64,000 nucleotides of DNA. Origin: Corynebacterium sp. p3-SID1145. Lineage in GTDB: Bacteria; Actinomycetota; Actinomycetes; Mycobacteriales; Mycobacteriaceae. Positions 7,069 to 16,427 of the stretch are shown piece by piece (positions within the stretch are counted from its first letter, which is position 1; each line of letters starts with the position of its first letter). Made by a program: the position numbers and the translations under genes. Location of the stretch: positions 124,001-188,000 of the forward strand of contig JALXXC010000002.1 in assembly GCA_025144245.1 (NCBI GenBank), read 5' to 3'. Under the pieces are notes generated by a model that searched no databases, had not been told where the DNA came from, and was given only the letters and a program-made list of their open reading frames with translations.

Positions 7069-9072
7069 ATGACAGAGCACCTCACCGAGCAGCGCGAGCG
7101 GCAGGCAGGATCGACCATCGCGGAGCCCAAGCGGGTTTCCGCCTACGCACCCGACGCTTTGTCCCTAACAGGCGCCGTGGTGCGTTTCCTGTTTTCTCTC
7201 CTCGGCGGCGGCGTCTTTGCGCTGGCCTGCTGGTACGTGCTGCACTCCGTTCCGTTGGCGGCGTTCAACGTCTCCATGGTCACCCGTGCGCTGGCGACGG
7301 CGTGCTCCCTGCTGGTCGTCGTCGCTGTCGGCGCGCTGACCTGGTTGTGGCTTCGCGACGGCGATGGCCACCGCCCTCGTTGGCGCACCGTTCTGACCGA
7401 GGTGGTGTGCACCCTCGCCCCCGCCGGCCTCGTGATTTCCGCGCTGGGGATTCCGCTGGCGTCGACACGCCTGTACCTGGACGGCATCCAGGTCGACCAG
7501 GGCTTCCGCACTCAGTTCCTGACGCGCATGGCGGAGACCGCCACCAACCAGGACATGAACTACCTCGACTTGCCGTCGTTCTACCCACTCGGGTGGTTCT
7601 GGCTCGGTGGGCGCGCGGCCAACCTGCTGGGGATGCCGGGCTGGGAGGTCTACCAGCCGTGGGCGTTGGTCTCCCTGGCCGCCGCCGGAGCCGCTCTCGT
7701 GCCGGTGTGGCGCAAGCTCGTCGGCTCCCTCCCGGTGGCCACCGCAATCGCCGTGGCCACCACCGCGATCTGCCTGGCCATGGTGCCGGACGAGCCGTAC
7801 GCCGCGATTGTGGCCATGGGCTTTCCGGCTGCCGCGGTGACGGGTTACCGCGCGATGCGCGGTTCCTGGTCCGCCACCATCGTCCTGATGCTCTACCTGG
7901 GTGTGTCCGCCTGCTTCTACACCCTCTACACCGGCATCCTGGCGCTGACGATGATCATCTTCGCCCTGACCGCTGTCCTCTCGGGGTCCCGCGGTAAGCC
8001 CTGGTGGGTGCCGGTGCGACAGTTGGCCGTCATCGGCTTCGGCTCCATCGCCATCGCCCTGGTGGCGTGGTGGCCGTACTTGAAGGGGCTGATCAACAGC
8101 CCGGAGGCGGTCCGCTCCACCGCCCAGCACTTCCTGCCCTCGGAAGGCACCACGATCCCGCTGCCGTTCTTCGCGCTCAGCGCTGTCGGCGCGCTGAGTT
8201 TGATCGGCTTGATCTACATCATCGTTCGCTTCCGTGAACCGGAGATCACCTACCTCGCCATGGCTGTGAGCGTCTGCTACGCCTGGGTCTTCGGCTCCAT
8301 GGTGATCTCGCTGGCGGGCACCACGTTGCTGGGCTTCCGCATCGAGGTGCTCATTGCTCTGCTGCTGTCCACCGCGGGCATTTTCGCGCTCGCCGACCTG
8401 CGCCTCGTCGGGGTGGACCTGCTCTACCCGGACATGCTCGGCGAACGGGGCAACCGCGCCGTCACCGCCATCTTCGTGGTGCTGCTCGGCGCCGGTGCCC
8501 TGGCGTACGTCCAGCAGATCCCGGACGAGAACGAGAGCTTCATCGACCAGGCGTACGCCAGCACCGACGGCAGTGGCGAGCGCGCGGACCTGCGCGAATC
8601 CGATGTGGGCCGCTACTACATCCAGATCAACGACTTCGTCCAGGAGCAGGGCTACAACCCGGCCGACACGGTGATGCTCACCGACGAGATCAACTTCATG
8701 GCCTACCACCCGTACCACGGGTTCAATGCCTTCACCAGCCACTACGCCAACCCGCTGGGCGAATTCGACGCGCGCAACGAGACGATCGCCGGCCTGGCAC
8801 GCGGCTCCTTCGGCGACCTGGCGGACCCGGGGGCGTTCACGGGGGCCGTCGATAAGATCAACGAGCGTTGGCGCGCGCCCGACGTCTTCCTCCTGCGCGG
8901 CAGCGAGGAGGACCCGAAGGAGCCGTGGAAGACGCACATCGCCCACGACATCTTCCCCAGCCAGCCGAACGTGCACTACGAGGCCCTGTTCTTCAACCCG
9001 GAGGCCTTCGATTCCGCCGACTGGACGGTCGAGCAATTCGGCCCGTTCGTGGTGGTGGTCCGTAACAAGTGA
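7069..9072 (+). CDS. aftA: Arabinofuranosyltransferase AftA (GT85)
   Basis: A 667-residue polytopic membrane glycosyltransferase that puts the first arabinofuranose on galactan, using decaprenyl-phospho-arabinose. It has a short hydrophilic N-terminus, roughly eleven to thirteen hydrophobic helices from about residue 38 to 480, and a C-terminal extracytoplasmic domain of about 180 residues. The first large loop contains the RLYLDGIQVDQGFRTQ segment, where GT-C enzymes keep their acidic catalytic residues. The gene follows dprE2 by 38 bp and its TGA overlaps the GTG start of emb, so translation of the two is coupled. Gene order and length match AftA in corynebacteria. Confidence 0.92.
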   Translation: MTEHLTEQRERQAGSTIAEPKRVSAYAPDALSLTGAVVRFLFSLLGGGVFALACWYVLHSVPLAAFNVSMVTRALATACSLLVVVAVGALTWLWLRDGDGHRPRWRTVLTEVVCTLAPAGLVISALGIPLASTRLYLDGIQVDQGFRTQFLTRMAETATNQDMNYLDLPSFYPLGWFWLGGRAANLLGMPGWEVYQPWALVSLAAAGAALVPVWRKLVGSLPVATAIAVATTAICLAMVPDEPYAAIVAMGFPAAAVTGYRAMRGSWSATIVLMLYLGVSACFYTLYTGILALTMIIFALTAVLSGSRGKPWWVPVRQLAVIGFGSIAIALVAWWPYLKGLINSPEAVRSTAQHFLPSEGTTIPLPFFALSAVGALSLIGLIYIIVRFREPEITYLAMAVSVCYAWVFGSMVISLAGTTLLGFRIEVLIALLLSTAGIFALADLRLVGVDLLYPDMLGERGNRAVTAIFVVLLGAGALAYVQQIPDENESFIDQAYASTDGSGERADLRESDVGRYYIQINDFVQEQGYNPADTVMLTDEINFMAYHPYHGFNAFTSHYANPLGEFDARNETIAGLARGSFGDLADPGAFTGAVDKINERWRAPDVFLLRGSEEDPKEPWKTHIAHDIFPSQPNVHYEALFFNPEAFDSADWTVEQFGPFVVVVRNK

Positions 9073-12000
9073 GCAAGAAGCAGAAAGTAGAATCACCCGC
9101 CGTGAATAAGGTGACCAAGGTGGAGAAAATGAAGCACAGCACGCGGACGGACTCGCCCACGGAGGGCAGCACCCGCGTGGGGGCGGCCGCCCCGCAGCGC
9201 AGTCCGCGCGCGCTGAACCTCACGGCGATGCTGTCGGGTGCGCTGGCTTTCCTGTTCTTCGTGCTCACCCCACTGCTGCCGGTGAACCAGACCCAGTCGT
9301 CGTTCGACTGGCCGCAGGACGGCTCGCTGAATTCCGTGAACGCGCCGCTCATTTCGCTGGCGCCGGAATCGCTCGACCTGACAGTGCCGCTGAGCGTGAC
9401 GGATTCACTCAACCCGGGCCAGACGAACGTGCTGTCCACGCTGCCGGAGGATTCGACGGAGGCGCTGGACCGCGGCCTTTTCATCACCGCGCCGCAGGAC
9501 GGCGGACTGACGGTTTCCTCGCTCAACGAGGTCATTTTCGAGCTCACCCCCGCCGAGCTGGACAAGGCCCGCAAGGCTGACGACGCCGCGCTGCACGTGA
9601 GCGCGACGGGCGACGGTGTCACGGTCGAGGTCCCGGGCACGGACTTCGCGGAAGAGACAGAGGACGACATGCGTCCCCAGCTCACGGGCATCTACACCGA
9701 GCTTTCGGGGGACGCCGCGCAGACGCTTATCGACGCCGGCCTCAGCGCCCACGTCGAGATCAACTCCCGCTTCACTTCTTCACCGACGGCCGTGAAGTGG
9801 CTAGCCATGATCGCCGGCGCGATCTCCGCCATCGTCGCGCTGTGGTCCCTGGCCCGCCTGGATCTTTTCGACGGCCGTCGCCTGCGCCCGCTGCGCCGGG
9901 AGTGGCGCTCCTTCAAGCCGCTCGACGGCGTTGTCGTCGGTCTGCTGCTGTTCTGGCACTTCTTCGGCGCGAACACCTCCGACGACGGCTTCCTGCTCAC
10001 CATGGCGCGCGTGGCAAACGACTCGGACTACATGGCCAACTATTACCGCTGGTACGGCGTGCCCGAATCGCCGTTCGGCGCTCCGTTCTATAACGTGCTG
10101 TCGCTGCTGGCGAAGGTGAGCACCGCCTCGGCGTGGATGCGCATTCCGACGCTGCTGTCCGGAATCGCCATCTGGTGGGTGCTCTCCCGCGAAATCCTGC
10201 CGCGGCTGGGCGAGGCCATCGCCAACCGCCGCGTCGCCTACTGGACGGCCGCGTTCATGTTCCTGGCGTTCTGGATGCCGTACGACAACGGCCTGCGCCC
10301 GGAGCCGATCATCGCCCTAGGCACGATCGTCACCTGGGCGTCCTTTGAGAGCGCGATTGCTTCGCGCCGCCTGCTGCCCGCCGCGTTGGGCACTGTGTTC
10401 GCCGCCTTCACTCTGGCGTGCGGCCCGACCGGCCTGACGGCGGTGGGTGTGTTCCTGGTTTGCCTGCCGCAGCTGCTGCGCATTGTCCGTGAGCGTTCCG
10501 CCACCGCTCCCCCGGCGGCGTTCATCCTGCCGTTTTTGGGCTTAGGCTTCGCCGTGATGATTCCGGTCTTCCACGACCAGACCCTCGCTGCGGTCCTGGA
10601 GGCGACCTCCGTGCGCTCCGAGGTCGGTCCGGCCCTGGAGTGGTTCAACGAGTACGTCCGCTACACCACACTCTTCGAAGCGACCGTGGACGGCTCTATG
10701 ACCCGCCGCTTCGCCATGTTCACCCTGCTGTTCTGCCTGGGCCTGGTGATGTGGAGCATGTCCCGCTTCGGCGGGGTGCAGGGCGCGGAGAAGGCGCCGA
10801 CGAAGCGCCTGCTCGCAATTTTCGCGCTGTCGATGTTCTTCCTCATGTTCACCCCGACGAAGTGGACCCACCACTTCGGCATCTACGCCGGTCTGGCCGG
10901 TGCGGCGGCGGCGCTCGGCGCGGTGGTGCTGGCGCAGATCGCGTCCCGCTCCGCCCGCGCCCGCACCTTCTCCCTGGCGGCAGTTATGTTCCTGCTAGCC
11001 ATCTCTCTGGCCGGTTGGAACGCGTGGTGGTACGTCTCCTCCTTCGCGGTTCCGTGGTGGGATAAGACGGTCCAGCTCAAGGGCATTCAGGCCAGCTCGG
11101 TCATGCTGCTGCTGACCCTGGTCACCGTTGTCGTCGGCGTGATCCAGACCTTGCGTTACGACCAGCGCCGCGCAGAAGCCGAGGAAGCGGGTCGAGTCCG
11201 CGAATTCGAGGCGGCCCAGGCCGCCGAGGGCTCCCGCTTCGCCAAGGTGATGACGGCACCCATCGCCGTCGCCTCCATCCTCATGGTCGCCTTCTCCTGC
11301 CTGACTTTTGCGAAGTCTTTCGTGGACCAGGCTCCCGCCTACTCCGTGGGCATGGGCAACATCCGCTCCCTGAAGGGCGACAAATGCCAGCTCAGCAGCG
11401 ATGTGCTGCTGGAGACGGACACCAACGATTCTTTCCTCACCCCGGTCGACGGGGTGCCGCTGGGCCGTTCGCTCGAATCCGGCACCGTCCGCGGTTTCCA
11501 CCCGGAGGGCGTGCCCGCCTACATCGATTCGGACAACGAGGGCTCCGCGAGCGTCGGCGCGATCGGCAGCGACCCGGCCGCCGCTTCTTCGGACACAGGC
11601 TCGAACGCCGGCACCGCGAACTCGGCGAACTCCGCGAACTCCGCCAACACCGGCGCGGCCAACAAGACCGACGCAGACGGCTCCACCGACAAGGCTGGCA
11701 AGGCTGGCGGCGGCGCGGCCGGCTCAACGGAGCAGGGCGAAGACGTCACCTCCGACACCGTCCAGTCCACGAGCCGCGCCGGCACGCAGGGCAACCGCTC
11801 CGAGGACCAGGTGGGCGTCAACGGCTCGACGGTGCGCCTGCCGTTCAATTTGGACTACAACCGCGTTCCCGTGCTGGGCACCTTCGATGAGGAAGCCCAG
11901 TCCTCCTCCGAGATCAAGACCGGCTGGTACGAGCTGCCGGAGTCCACAGAGGAGGCGCCGTTGCTCGTCGCATCCGTCGCCGGCCGTATCGCCCACCACG

Positions 12001-12665
12001 ACATCAACGGCGAGGAGAAGAAGGGCCAGACCCTCAAGCTCGAGTACGGCACCCGCAATTCGGGCGGCTCCGTCACCAATATCGGTGAGGTGGAGATGAT
12101 GGATCCGGGCCCGAGCGTGAAGTGGCGCAACGTCCGCTACCCGATCTCGGACCTACCTGAGGGCGCCAACGTGGTGCGCCTGGTGGGCGAGGACATCAAC
12201 CTCGACCCGTACGAGTGGATGGCGTTGACCCCGCTGCGCAACCCGAAATTGGAGCACATCACGGATGTCTTCGACGCGGACACCCCGGGCCTGCTGGACT
12301 GGCCGGTGGCGCTGCAGTTCCCGTGCAACCGCACGTTCAACCACTACGCGGGCGTGACGGAGATTCCGCAGTTCCGCATCGCTCCGGATGCCCCGGGCAA
12401 GGAGCAGCTGAGCGGTTTCCAGGACTTCCTGGGCGGCGGCGCGATGTCCACGTCGGAGGCCGTGAACTCCGCCTACGAGATGCCGGGCTACCTCGACAAC
12501 GACTGGCACCGCGATTGGGGTTCGGCGTACCGCTACGTGCTGCGCACGAATTCGCTTGGCGACGCCCCCGCCCCCGCCCACATCAACCACGAGCAGATCA
12601 CCCGCTCGGGCTGGTGGAAGTCGTCAGACATGAAGATCCGCAACCCCCACGAGGACGAGGAGTAG
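9069..12665 (+). CDS. emb: Arabinosyltransferase Emb (GT53)
   Basis: A 1198-residue GT-C arabinosyltransferase that elongates wall arabinan; corynebacteria have a single Emb where mycobacteria have EmbA, B and C. An extracytoplasmic domain follows the first helix (about residues 50-70). A multi-helix block (about 235-750) contains FGANTSDDGFLL, the DD motif that binds the phospho-arabinose donor. A large C-terminal carbohydrate-binding domain follows. GTG at 9069 overlaps the aftA stop. Residues about 831-912 form a low-complexity Ser/Asn/Ala/Gly/Thr insertion, partly made of 9-bp tandem repeats at 11616-11651, which I would not expect in the compact domain of EmbA-C. Ethambutol acts on this family. 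Confidence 0.94.
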   Translation: MSKKQKVESPAVNKVTKVEKMKHSTRTDSPTEGSTRVGAAAPQRSPRALNLTAMLSGALAFLFFVLTPLLPVNQTQSSFDWPQDGSLNSVNAPLISLAPESLDLTVPLSVTDSLNPGQTNVLSTLPEDSTEALDRGLFITAPQDGGLTVSSLNEVIFELTPAELDKARKADDAALHVSATGDGVTVEVPGTDFAEETEDDMRPQLTGIYTELSGDAAQTLIDAGLSAHVEINSRFTSSPTAVKWLAMIAGAISAIVALWSLARLDLFDGRRLRPLRREWRSFKPLDGVVVGLLLFWHFFGANTSDDGFLLTMARVANDSDYMANYYRWYGVPESPFGAPFYNVLSLLAKVSTASAWMRIPTLLSGIAIWWVLSREILPRLGEAIANRRVAYWTAAFMFLAFWMPYDNGLRPEPIIALGTIVTWASFESAIASRRLLPAALGTVFAAFTLACGPTGLTAVGVFLVCLPQLLRIVRERSATAPPAAFILPFLGLGFAVMIPVFHDQTLAAVLEATSVRSEVGPALEWFNEYVRYTTLFEATVDGSMTRRFAMFTLLFCLGLVMWSMSRFGGVQGAEKAPTKRLLAIFALSMFFLMFTPTKWTHHFGIYAGLAGAAAALGAVVLAQIASRSARARTFSLAAVMFLLAISLAGWNAWWYVSSFAVPWWDKTVQLKGIQASSVMLLLTLVTVVVGVIQTLRYDQRRAEAEEAGRVREFEAAQAAEGSRFAKVMTAPIAVASILMVAFSCLTFAKSFVDQAPAYSVGMGNIRSLKGDKCQLSSDVLLETDTNDSFLTPVDGVPLGRSLESGTVRGFHPEGVPAYIDSDNEGSASVGAIGSDPAAASSDTGSNAGTANSANSANSANTGAANKTDADGSTDKAGKAGGGAAGSTEQGEDVTSDTVQSTSRAGTQGNRSEDQVGVNGSTVRLPFNLDYNRVPVLGTFDEEAQSSSEIKTGWYELPESTEEAPLLVASVAGRIAHHDINGEEKKGQTLKLEYGTRNSGGSVTNIGEVEMMDPGPSVKWRNVRYPISDLPEGANVVRLVGEDINLDPYEWMALTPLRNPKLEHITDVFDADTPGLLDWPVALQFPCNRTFNHYAGVTEIPQFRIAPDAPGKEQLSGFQDFLGGGAMSTSEAVNSAYEMPGYLDNDWHRDWGSAYRYVLRTNSLGDAPAPAHINHEQITRSGWWKSSDMKIRNPHEDEE
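11616..11651 (+). repeat. 9-bp tandem repeat inside emb
   Basis: Four consecutive 9-mers (GCGAACTCG, GCGAACTCC twice, then the variant GCCAACACC) encode a run of Ala-Asn-Ser units. They lie in the low-complexity segment of the Emb C-terminal domain and could change copy number by slippage without shifting the frame. Confidence 0.8.
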
Positions 12666-12709
12666 CGGGGCAGCTTCGCTCCTCCTCCACTTCACTACAG
12701 TGGGGTCCT

Positions 12710-14638
12710 ATGAAGGACCTTTACCGACTTGTGAACGGACCGTGGCTGGAAAGCCACGTCATCCCCGACGACCGCGGAGTGGACGGCACGTTTCACGGCC
12801 TGCGCGACCGCGCTGAGGAGGATGTCCACGACCTAGTGAAGGACGGGCAAGGCCGCGCCAGCGACCTCTACGCCTCGTTCATGGACACCGGGGCGATCAA
12901 CGCGGCAGGCCTCGCCCCTCTCGACGAGGACTTCGCGCTGTTGAGCGTCGCAGACATCGACGAGCTGGCGCACAACCTGGGCGTGCTCGACCGCCGCGGC
13001 GTCTCCGGCCCGCTGAGCTACTGGGTGGAGAAGGATTCGGAGGGCGACACGGCCGTCCCGTACCTCGTGCAGTCGGGTCTGGGCCTGCCGGACGAAGCGT
13101 ATTACCGCGATCCGGCGCACGCGGAAACACTGGAGAAATACCGCGCCCACGTCGAACGCATGCTGGACTTTTTGGATCCGTCGCGCCTGTTCGGCCTGAG
13201 CGCTGCCACCGCCGCGGAGCGCATCGTGGAAACGGAGAAGCAGATCGCGCACAGCCACTGGGATGTCGTGGCCAGCCGCGATGCGGTGAAGACCTACAAC
13301 CCGAAGCAGCTCCGCGACCTGCCGGACATCGTCCAAACGCTGCTGCGAGGCTCCGGGCTCGGCGACGGCCGCGTGATCGACATGATGCCGTCCTACACCA
13401 CCGACCTGGCCGGCATGCTCCGCGCCGAGACCCTCCCGGACTGGCAGCTGTGGGCCATGTGGCACATTCTCATGTCCCGCGCCGGTGTCCTGCCGGAAGA
13501 GGTCGGCGCCGCCAACTTCGAGTTTTACGGCACCGCACTGTCGGGCGCGACCCAGCAGCGCGACCGCTGGAAGCGCGGCATCGCGCTGGCGGAGTCGCTG
13601 GTGGGGGAAGACATGGGCAAGGATTTCGTCGATAAGCACTTCTCCCCGCAGGCCAAGGACGAAATGCTGAAGTTGGTCGACTACCTTGTCGCCGCCTACC
13701 GCGAGCGCATCAGCACGCTGGCCTGGATGTCGCCGGCCACCCGCGAACGCGCGCTGGAGAAGCTGTCGCAGTTCCGCGCGAAGATCGGCTACCCGGACAC
13801 CTGGCGTTCCTTCGACGGCCTCGACTTCTCCCGCGACGGCGCCGACCTCGTCGCCAACGTGCGCGCCGGCGCGGAATTCGAGCACGATTACCAGGTGGCC
13901 AAGATCGGCAAGCCCGCTGACCGCGACGAGTGGGTGACCACCCCGCAGACCGTCAACGCGTTCTACAACCCGGTGGTCAACGACATCACGTTCCCCGCCG
14001 CGATCCTGCGCCCGCCGTTCTTCGACATTGACGCCGACCCGGCCGAGAATTTCGGTGCGATCGGTGCCGTCATCGGCCACGAGATCGGTCACGGCTTCGA
14101 CGACCAAGGCTCGCGTTACGACGGCGCCGGCAACCTCCACTCCTGGTGGACCGACGAGGACCGCGCCCGCTTCGAGGAACTGACCAGCAAGCTCGTCGAG
14201 CAGTACAGCGGCCTCGTCCCGCACGTCCTCGAGGGCCACGACACCAAGGGCGTCAACGGCGAATTCACCCTCGGCGAGAACATCGGCGACCTGGGCGGGC
14301 TCGGCATCGCCGTGGTCGCGTACAAGAACTACCTCAAAGACCAGCAGCTTGACGACGGCCCGGCCCTCCCCTTCGACACCGACGGCGCCTCCCCGGAACT
14401 CGACGGGAAGGAATTCACCGGCCTGCAGCGCCTGTTTTTGTCCTGGTCGCGCATCTGGCGCACTGCCATCCGCCCCGAGATGGCCGAGCAGTACCTGGCC
14501 ATCGACCCGCACTCGCCCGCCGAATTCCGCTGCAACGTCATCGCCGGAAACGTCTCCGAGTTCTACGATGCGTTCCCCGAGGTCGACAAGGATTCCGAGA
14601 TGTGGGTCGCCCCGGAGGACCGTGTGGTGATCTGGTGA
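12710..14638 (+). CDS. M13 family zinc metallopeptidase (neprilysin/PepO-like)
   Basis: A 642-residue M13 peptidase. The zinc site is HEIGH (His457, Glu458, His461), with Glu523 in GENIGDLGG as third ligand and the substrate-binding NAFYNP motif upstream. The family cleaves short peptides. No signal peptide or membrane anchor is seen (the N-terminus MKDLYRLVNGPW begins directly with the domain), so it is probably cytoplasmic or leaderless. ATG at 12710 is chosen because the protein start matches the family, while a longer open frame extends back into emb. The gene for an alpha/beta-hydrolase-like protein overlaps its stop by four bases. A GTCGATAAGC copy is at 13628. Confidence 0.93.
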   Translation: MKDLYRLVNGPWLESHVIPDDRGVDGTFHGLRDRAEEDVHDLVKDGQGRASDLYASFMDTGAINAAGLAPLDEDFALLSVADIDELAHNLGVLDRRGVSGPLSYWVEKDSEGDTAVPYLVQSGLGLPDEAYYRDPAHAETLEKYRAHVERMLDFLDPSRLFGLSAATAAERIVETEKQIAHSHWDVVASRDAVKTYNPKQLRDLPDIVQTLLRGSGLGDGRVIDMMPSYTTDLAGMLRAETLPDWQLWAMWHILMSRAGVLPEEVGAANFEFYGTALSGATQQRDRWKRGIALAESLVGEDMGKDFVDKHFSPQAKDEMLKLVDYLVAAYRERISTLAWMSPATRERALEKLSQFRAKIGYPDTWRSFDGLDFSRDGADLVANVRAGAEFEHDYQVAKIGKPADRDEWVTTPQTVNAFYNPVVNDITFPAAILRPPFFDIDADPAENFGAIGAVIGHEIGHGFDDQGSRYDGAGNLHSWWTDEDRARFEELTSKLVEQYSGLVPHVLEGHDTKGVNGEFTLGENIGDLGGLGIAVVAYKNYLKDQQLDDGPALPFDTDGASPELDGKEFTGLQRLFLSWSRIWRTAIRPEMAEQYLAIDPHSPAEFRCNVIAGNVSEFYDAFPEVDKDSEMWVAPEDRVVIW

Positions 14639-15522
14639 TAAATCCCCGAAGCGAATCCCCGGCCAGCGATTTCAGCGCCGCCCAGGAGCGCATGCGCCAC
14701 GTCCCTGAGCCGGTGGAACCAGACGCCCCCCTCCCCCAGGGTGAGGCGGGTGCCGCCTATCCCGTCAACGAGCAGCACCTCGAGGACTTCCAGGTCGGCG
14801 GCGTAGAGCGCTCCCTCCCGCCCGCGGAGCAGCTGGCGCAGCTGGTCTCCTATATGGAGTCCAGCTACCCCCTGCCCAGTAGCGACAGCAGTGGCAGCAC
14901 CAGCGCCGACGCCGTGGACCGGTACCTCGCCGCCTTGCCGGACCGCCTCACCCACGCGGCGATGCTGATGCTCGGCTCGGGCCTGGACCACACGATGCCC
15001 GGTGTCGCCTACGGCATTGACGTGGATGCCCGCGACCTGCCCGATCTCGGCGCGCGCGTGTTCATTCCTGCGGGTTCCGCGCAGCCGACGGGCCGGTGGG
15101 CGGTGGCCTTGCACCCGGGTTTCGGCCCCCGTGCGGTGGAGCATTACTGGCGCCCCCTGGTGGCGGCGGTGGCGCAACTGTCCGGCACGACGATCGTCGA
15201 CCTGGACGACACCTGCGGATCGGGTGCCCGCGGCACCCTCAACGAGGCGTTCGAGTACATCGCAGCGCAGAATCCGTCTGATGCGCGGGTAACGGTCTGG
15301 GCCGCGGGCGGTGGCGCAGCCCTGCTCGCTGAACAGCACCCGGCAGACTCGGTGGTGCTCACCTTCCCCGTCTCCGGGCCGCCGGCTGGACCGGGCGGGA
15401 AACCGGTGCAGGTCCGCACCACCGGTGACTACGCCGTCGCCCAGGCGGGGCCGGGAATCATCGCCACTCCGGAGGAGTACCGGCGGATCGTCCGCGACAT
15501 CGCGGATGACCTGCGCGCTTAA
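14635..15522 (+). CDS. Uncharacterised alpha/beta-hydrolase-like protein
   Basis: A 295-residue protein translated from a GTG that overlaps the TGA of the peptidase gene (GTGA), so the two are probably coupled. The N-terminal 100 residues are acidic and proline/serine rich. The remainder looks like part of an alpha/beta-hydrolase fold: a strand WAVALHPGFG, then TIVDLDDTCG, VTVWAAGGGAALL (a nucleophile-elbow-like turn in which the usual serine is glycine or alanine), and VVLTFPVSG. No obvious catalytic triad is visible, so it may be a non-catalytic relative. No signal peptide is seen. Family and role are uncertain. Confidence 0.6.
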   Translation: MINPRSESPASDFSAAQERMRHVPEPVEPDAPLPQGEAGAAYPVNEQHLEDFQVGGVERSLPPAEQLAQLVSYMESSYPLPSSDSSGSTSADAVDRYLAALPDRLTHAAMLMLGSGLDHTMPGVAYGIDVDARDLPDLGARVFIPAGSAQPTGRWAVALHPGFGPRAVEHYWRPLVAAVAQLSGTTIVDLDDTCGSGARGTLNEAFEYIAAQNPSDARVTVWAAGGGAALLAEQHPADSVVLTFPVSGPPAGPGGKPVQVRTTGDYAVAQAGPGIIATPEEYRRIVRDIADDLRA

Positions 15523-15530
15523 GCCGGGGG

Positions 15531-16364
15531 TTACCGCTCCACGAGCGGAGGGTCGATGGTGTGGAGGCCCCAGAGCGCCCCGTCGGACATCCAGATGGTC
15601 AAGGCGTCGGCGCCGTTGGCTGCGTCGAGCGCGTCCACGGTGTCGCGGTCAACGCTGAACGACAAGGTGGTCCGTTCGGATTGGTCGATCCACTTGTGCA
15701 CGTCGTCGGTGTGCTCGTCGATATCCCCGTAGCTCATGGCGGCGGCGACCCAGTCCGGACCGAATGTGACTGACCCGGAGGCGGACTCGCGGTCGTCGGC
15801 CCAGCCGAATTTCGAGCCGACCGCCCCGTCGAGCTGGTCGGTGCCGAAATCCTGCTTCATCCCGTCTTCCGCGTACAAGGCATGGTTGGCCATGCCGCGG
15901 ATGAGGGGCTCGGCGACGGGGTCGTCGATGATCTCCATGACGAATTTCGCCAAGTCGTACGGCGTCGTGCCGGATTTTCCCCAGTAGCCGTTGCTGTAGG
16001 TGCCCTCGAGACCGAATTCCTCGGCGACCTCGTTGATCGCGTCCGGGTACTCCTCATCCAGCTCAACGGCAAGCTCATCATCGGACATGCAGACCATGCG
16101 CAGCACTTTGCCTTGTTCCTGCGGGGTCCCGTGCGCGAGCACGTAATAGCCCAGGTACAGCTTCGCCAGGGACAGCGCCGGGCGAGTCTCCCGGGCATTC
16201 GGCGAACCCGTCCAGTGGCCGTCGGCGTGGTAGACGGCCAGGTCAGTGCGCTCGCCGGGGTCGCCGGGAATGACGTCGACCGCGTCAGCCTGCGGCGCAT
16301 GGAGTGCATTGAGCGCAGTGAGCAGGCCCGCGGTCACCGTGGCGGCGGCGAGGAATCTTTTCAC
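15531..16364 (-). CDS. Secreted serine beta-lactamase-like hydrolase
   Basis: A 277-residue exported protein. Residues 1-28 are a classical signal peptide (MKRF, hydrophobic core, cleavage near ADA-VD). The mature part has ALSLAKLYLGYY, which contains an SxxK motif (S-L-A-K) as in class A beta-lactamases and DD-peptidases. SNGYWG is a possible SxN equivalent, and GSKFGWADD occupies the KTG position. It resembles the plus-strand lipoprotein at 32114 in length and organisation. Activity on peptidoglycan or beta-lactams is only inferred. It converges with the preceding gene, with an 8-bp gap. Confidence 0.7.
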   Translation of the reverse strand: MKRFLAAATVTAGLLTALNALHAPQADAVDVIPGDPGERTDLAVYHADGHWTGSPNARETRPALSLAKLYLGYYVLAHGTPQEQGKVLRMVCMSDDELAVELDEEYPDAINEVAEEFGLEGTYSNGYWGKSGTTPYDLAKFVMEIIDDPVAEPLIRGMANHALYAEDGMKQDFGTDQLDGAVGSKFGWADDRESASGSVTFGPDWVAAAMSYGDIDEHTDDVHKWIDQSERTTLSFSVDRDTVDALDAANGADALTIWMSDGALWGLHTIDPPLVER

Positions 16365-16427
16365 AACAGCACATTATGCACTGGTCCACGCACACTGCGG
16401 AATCTGTACGGGCCACGGACAGGAAGA

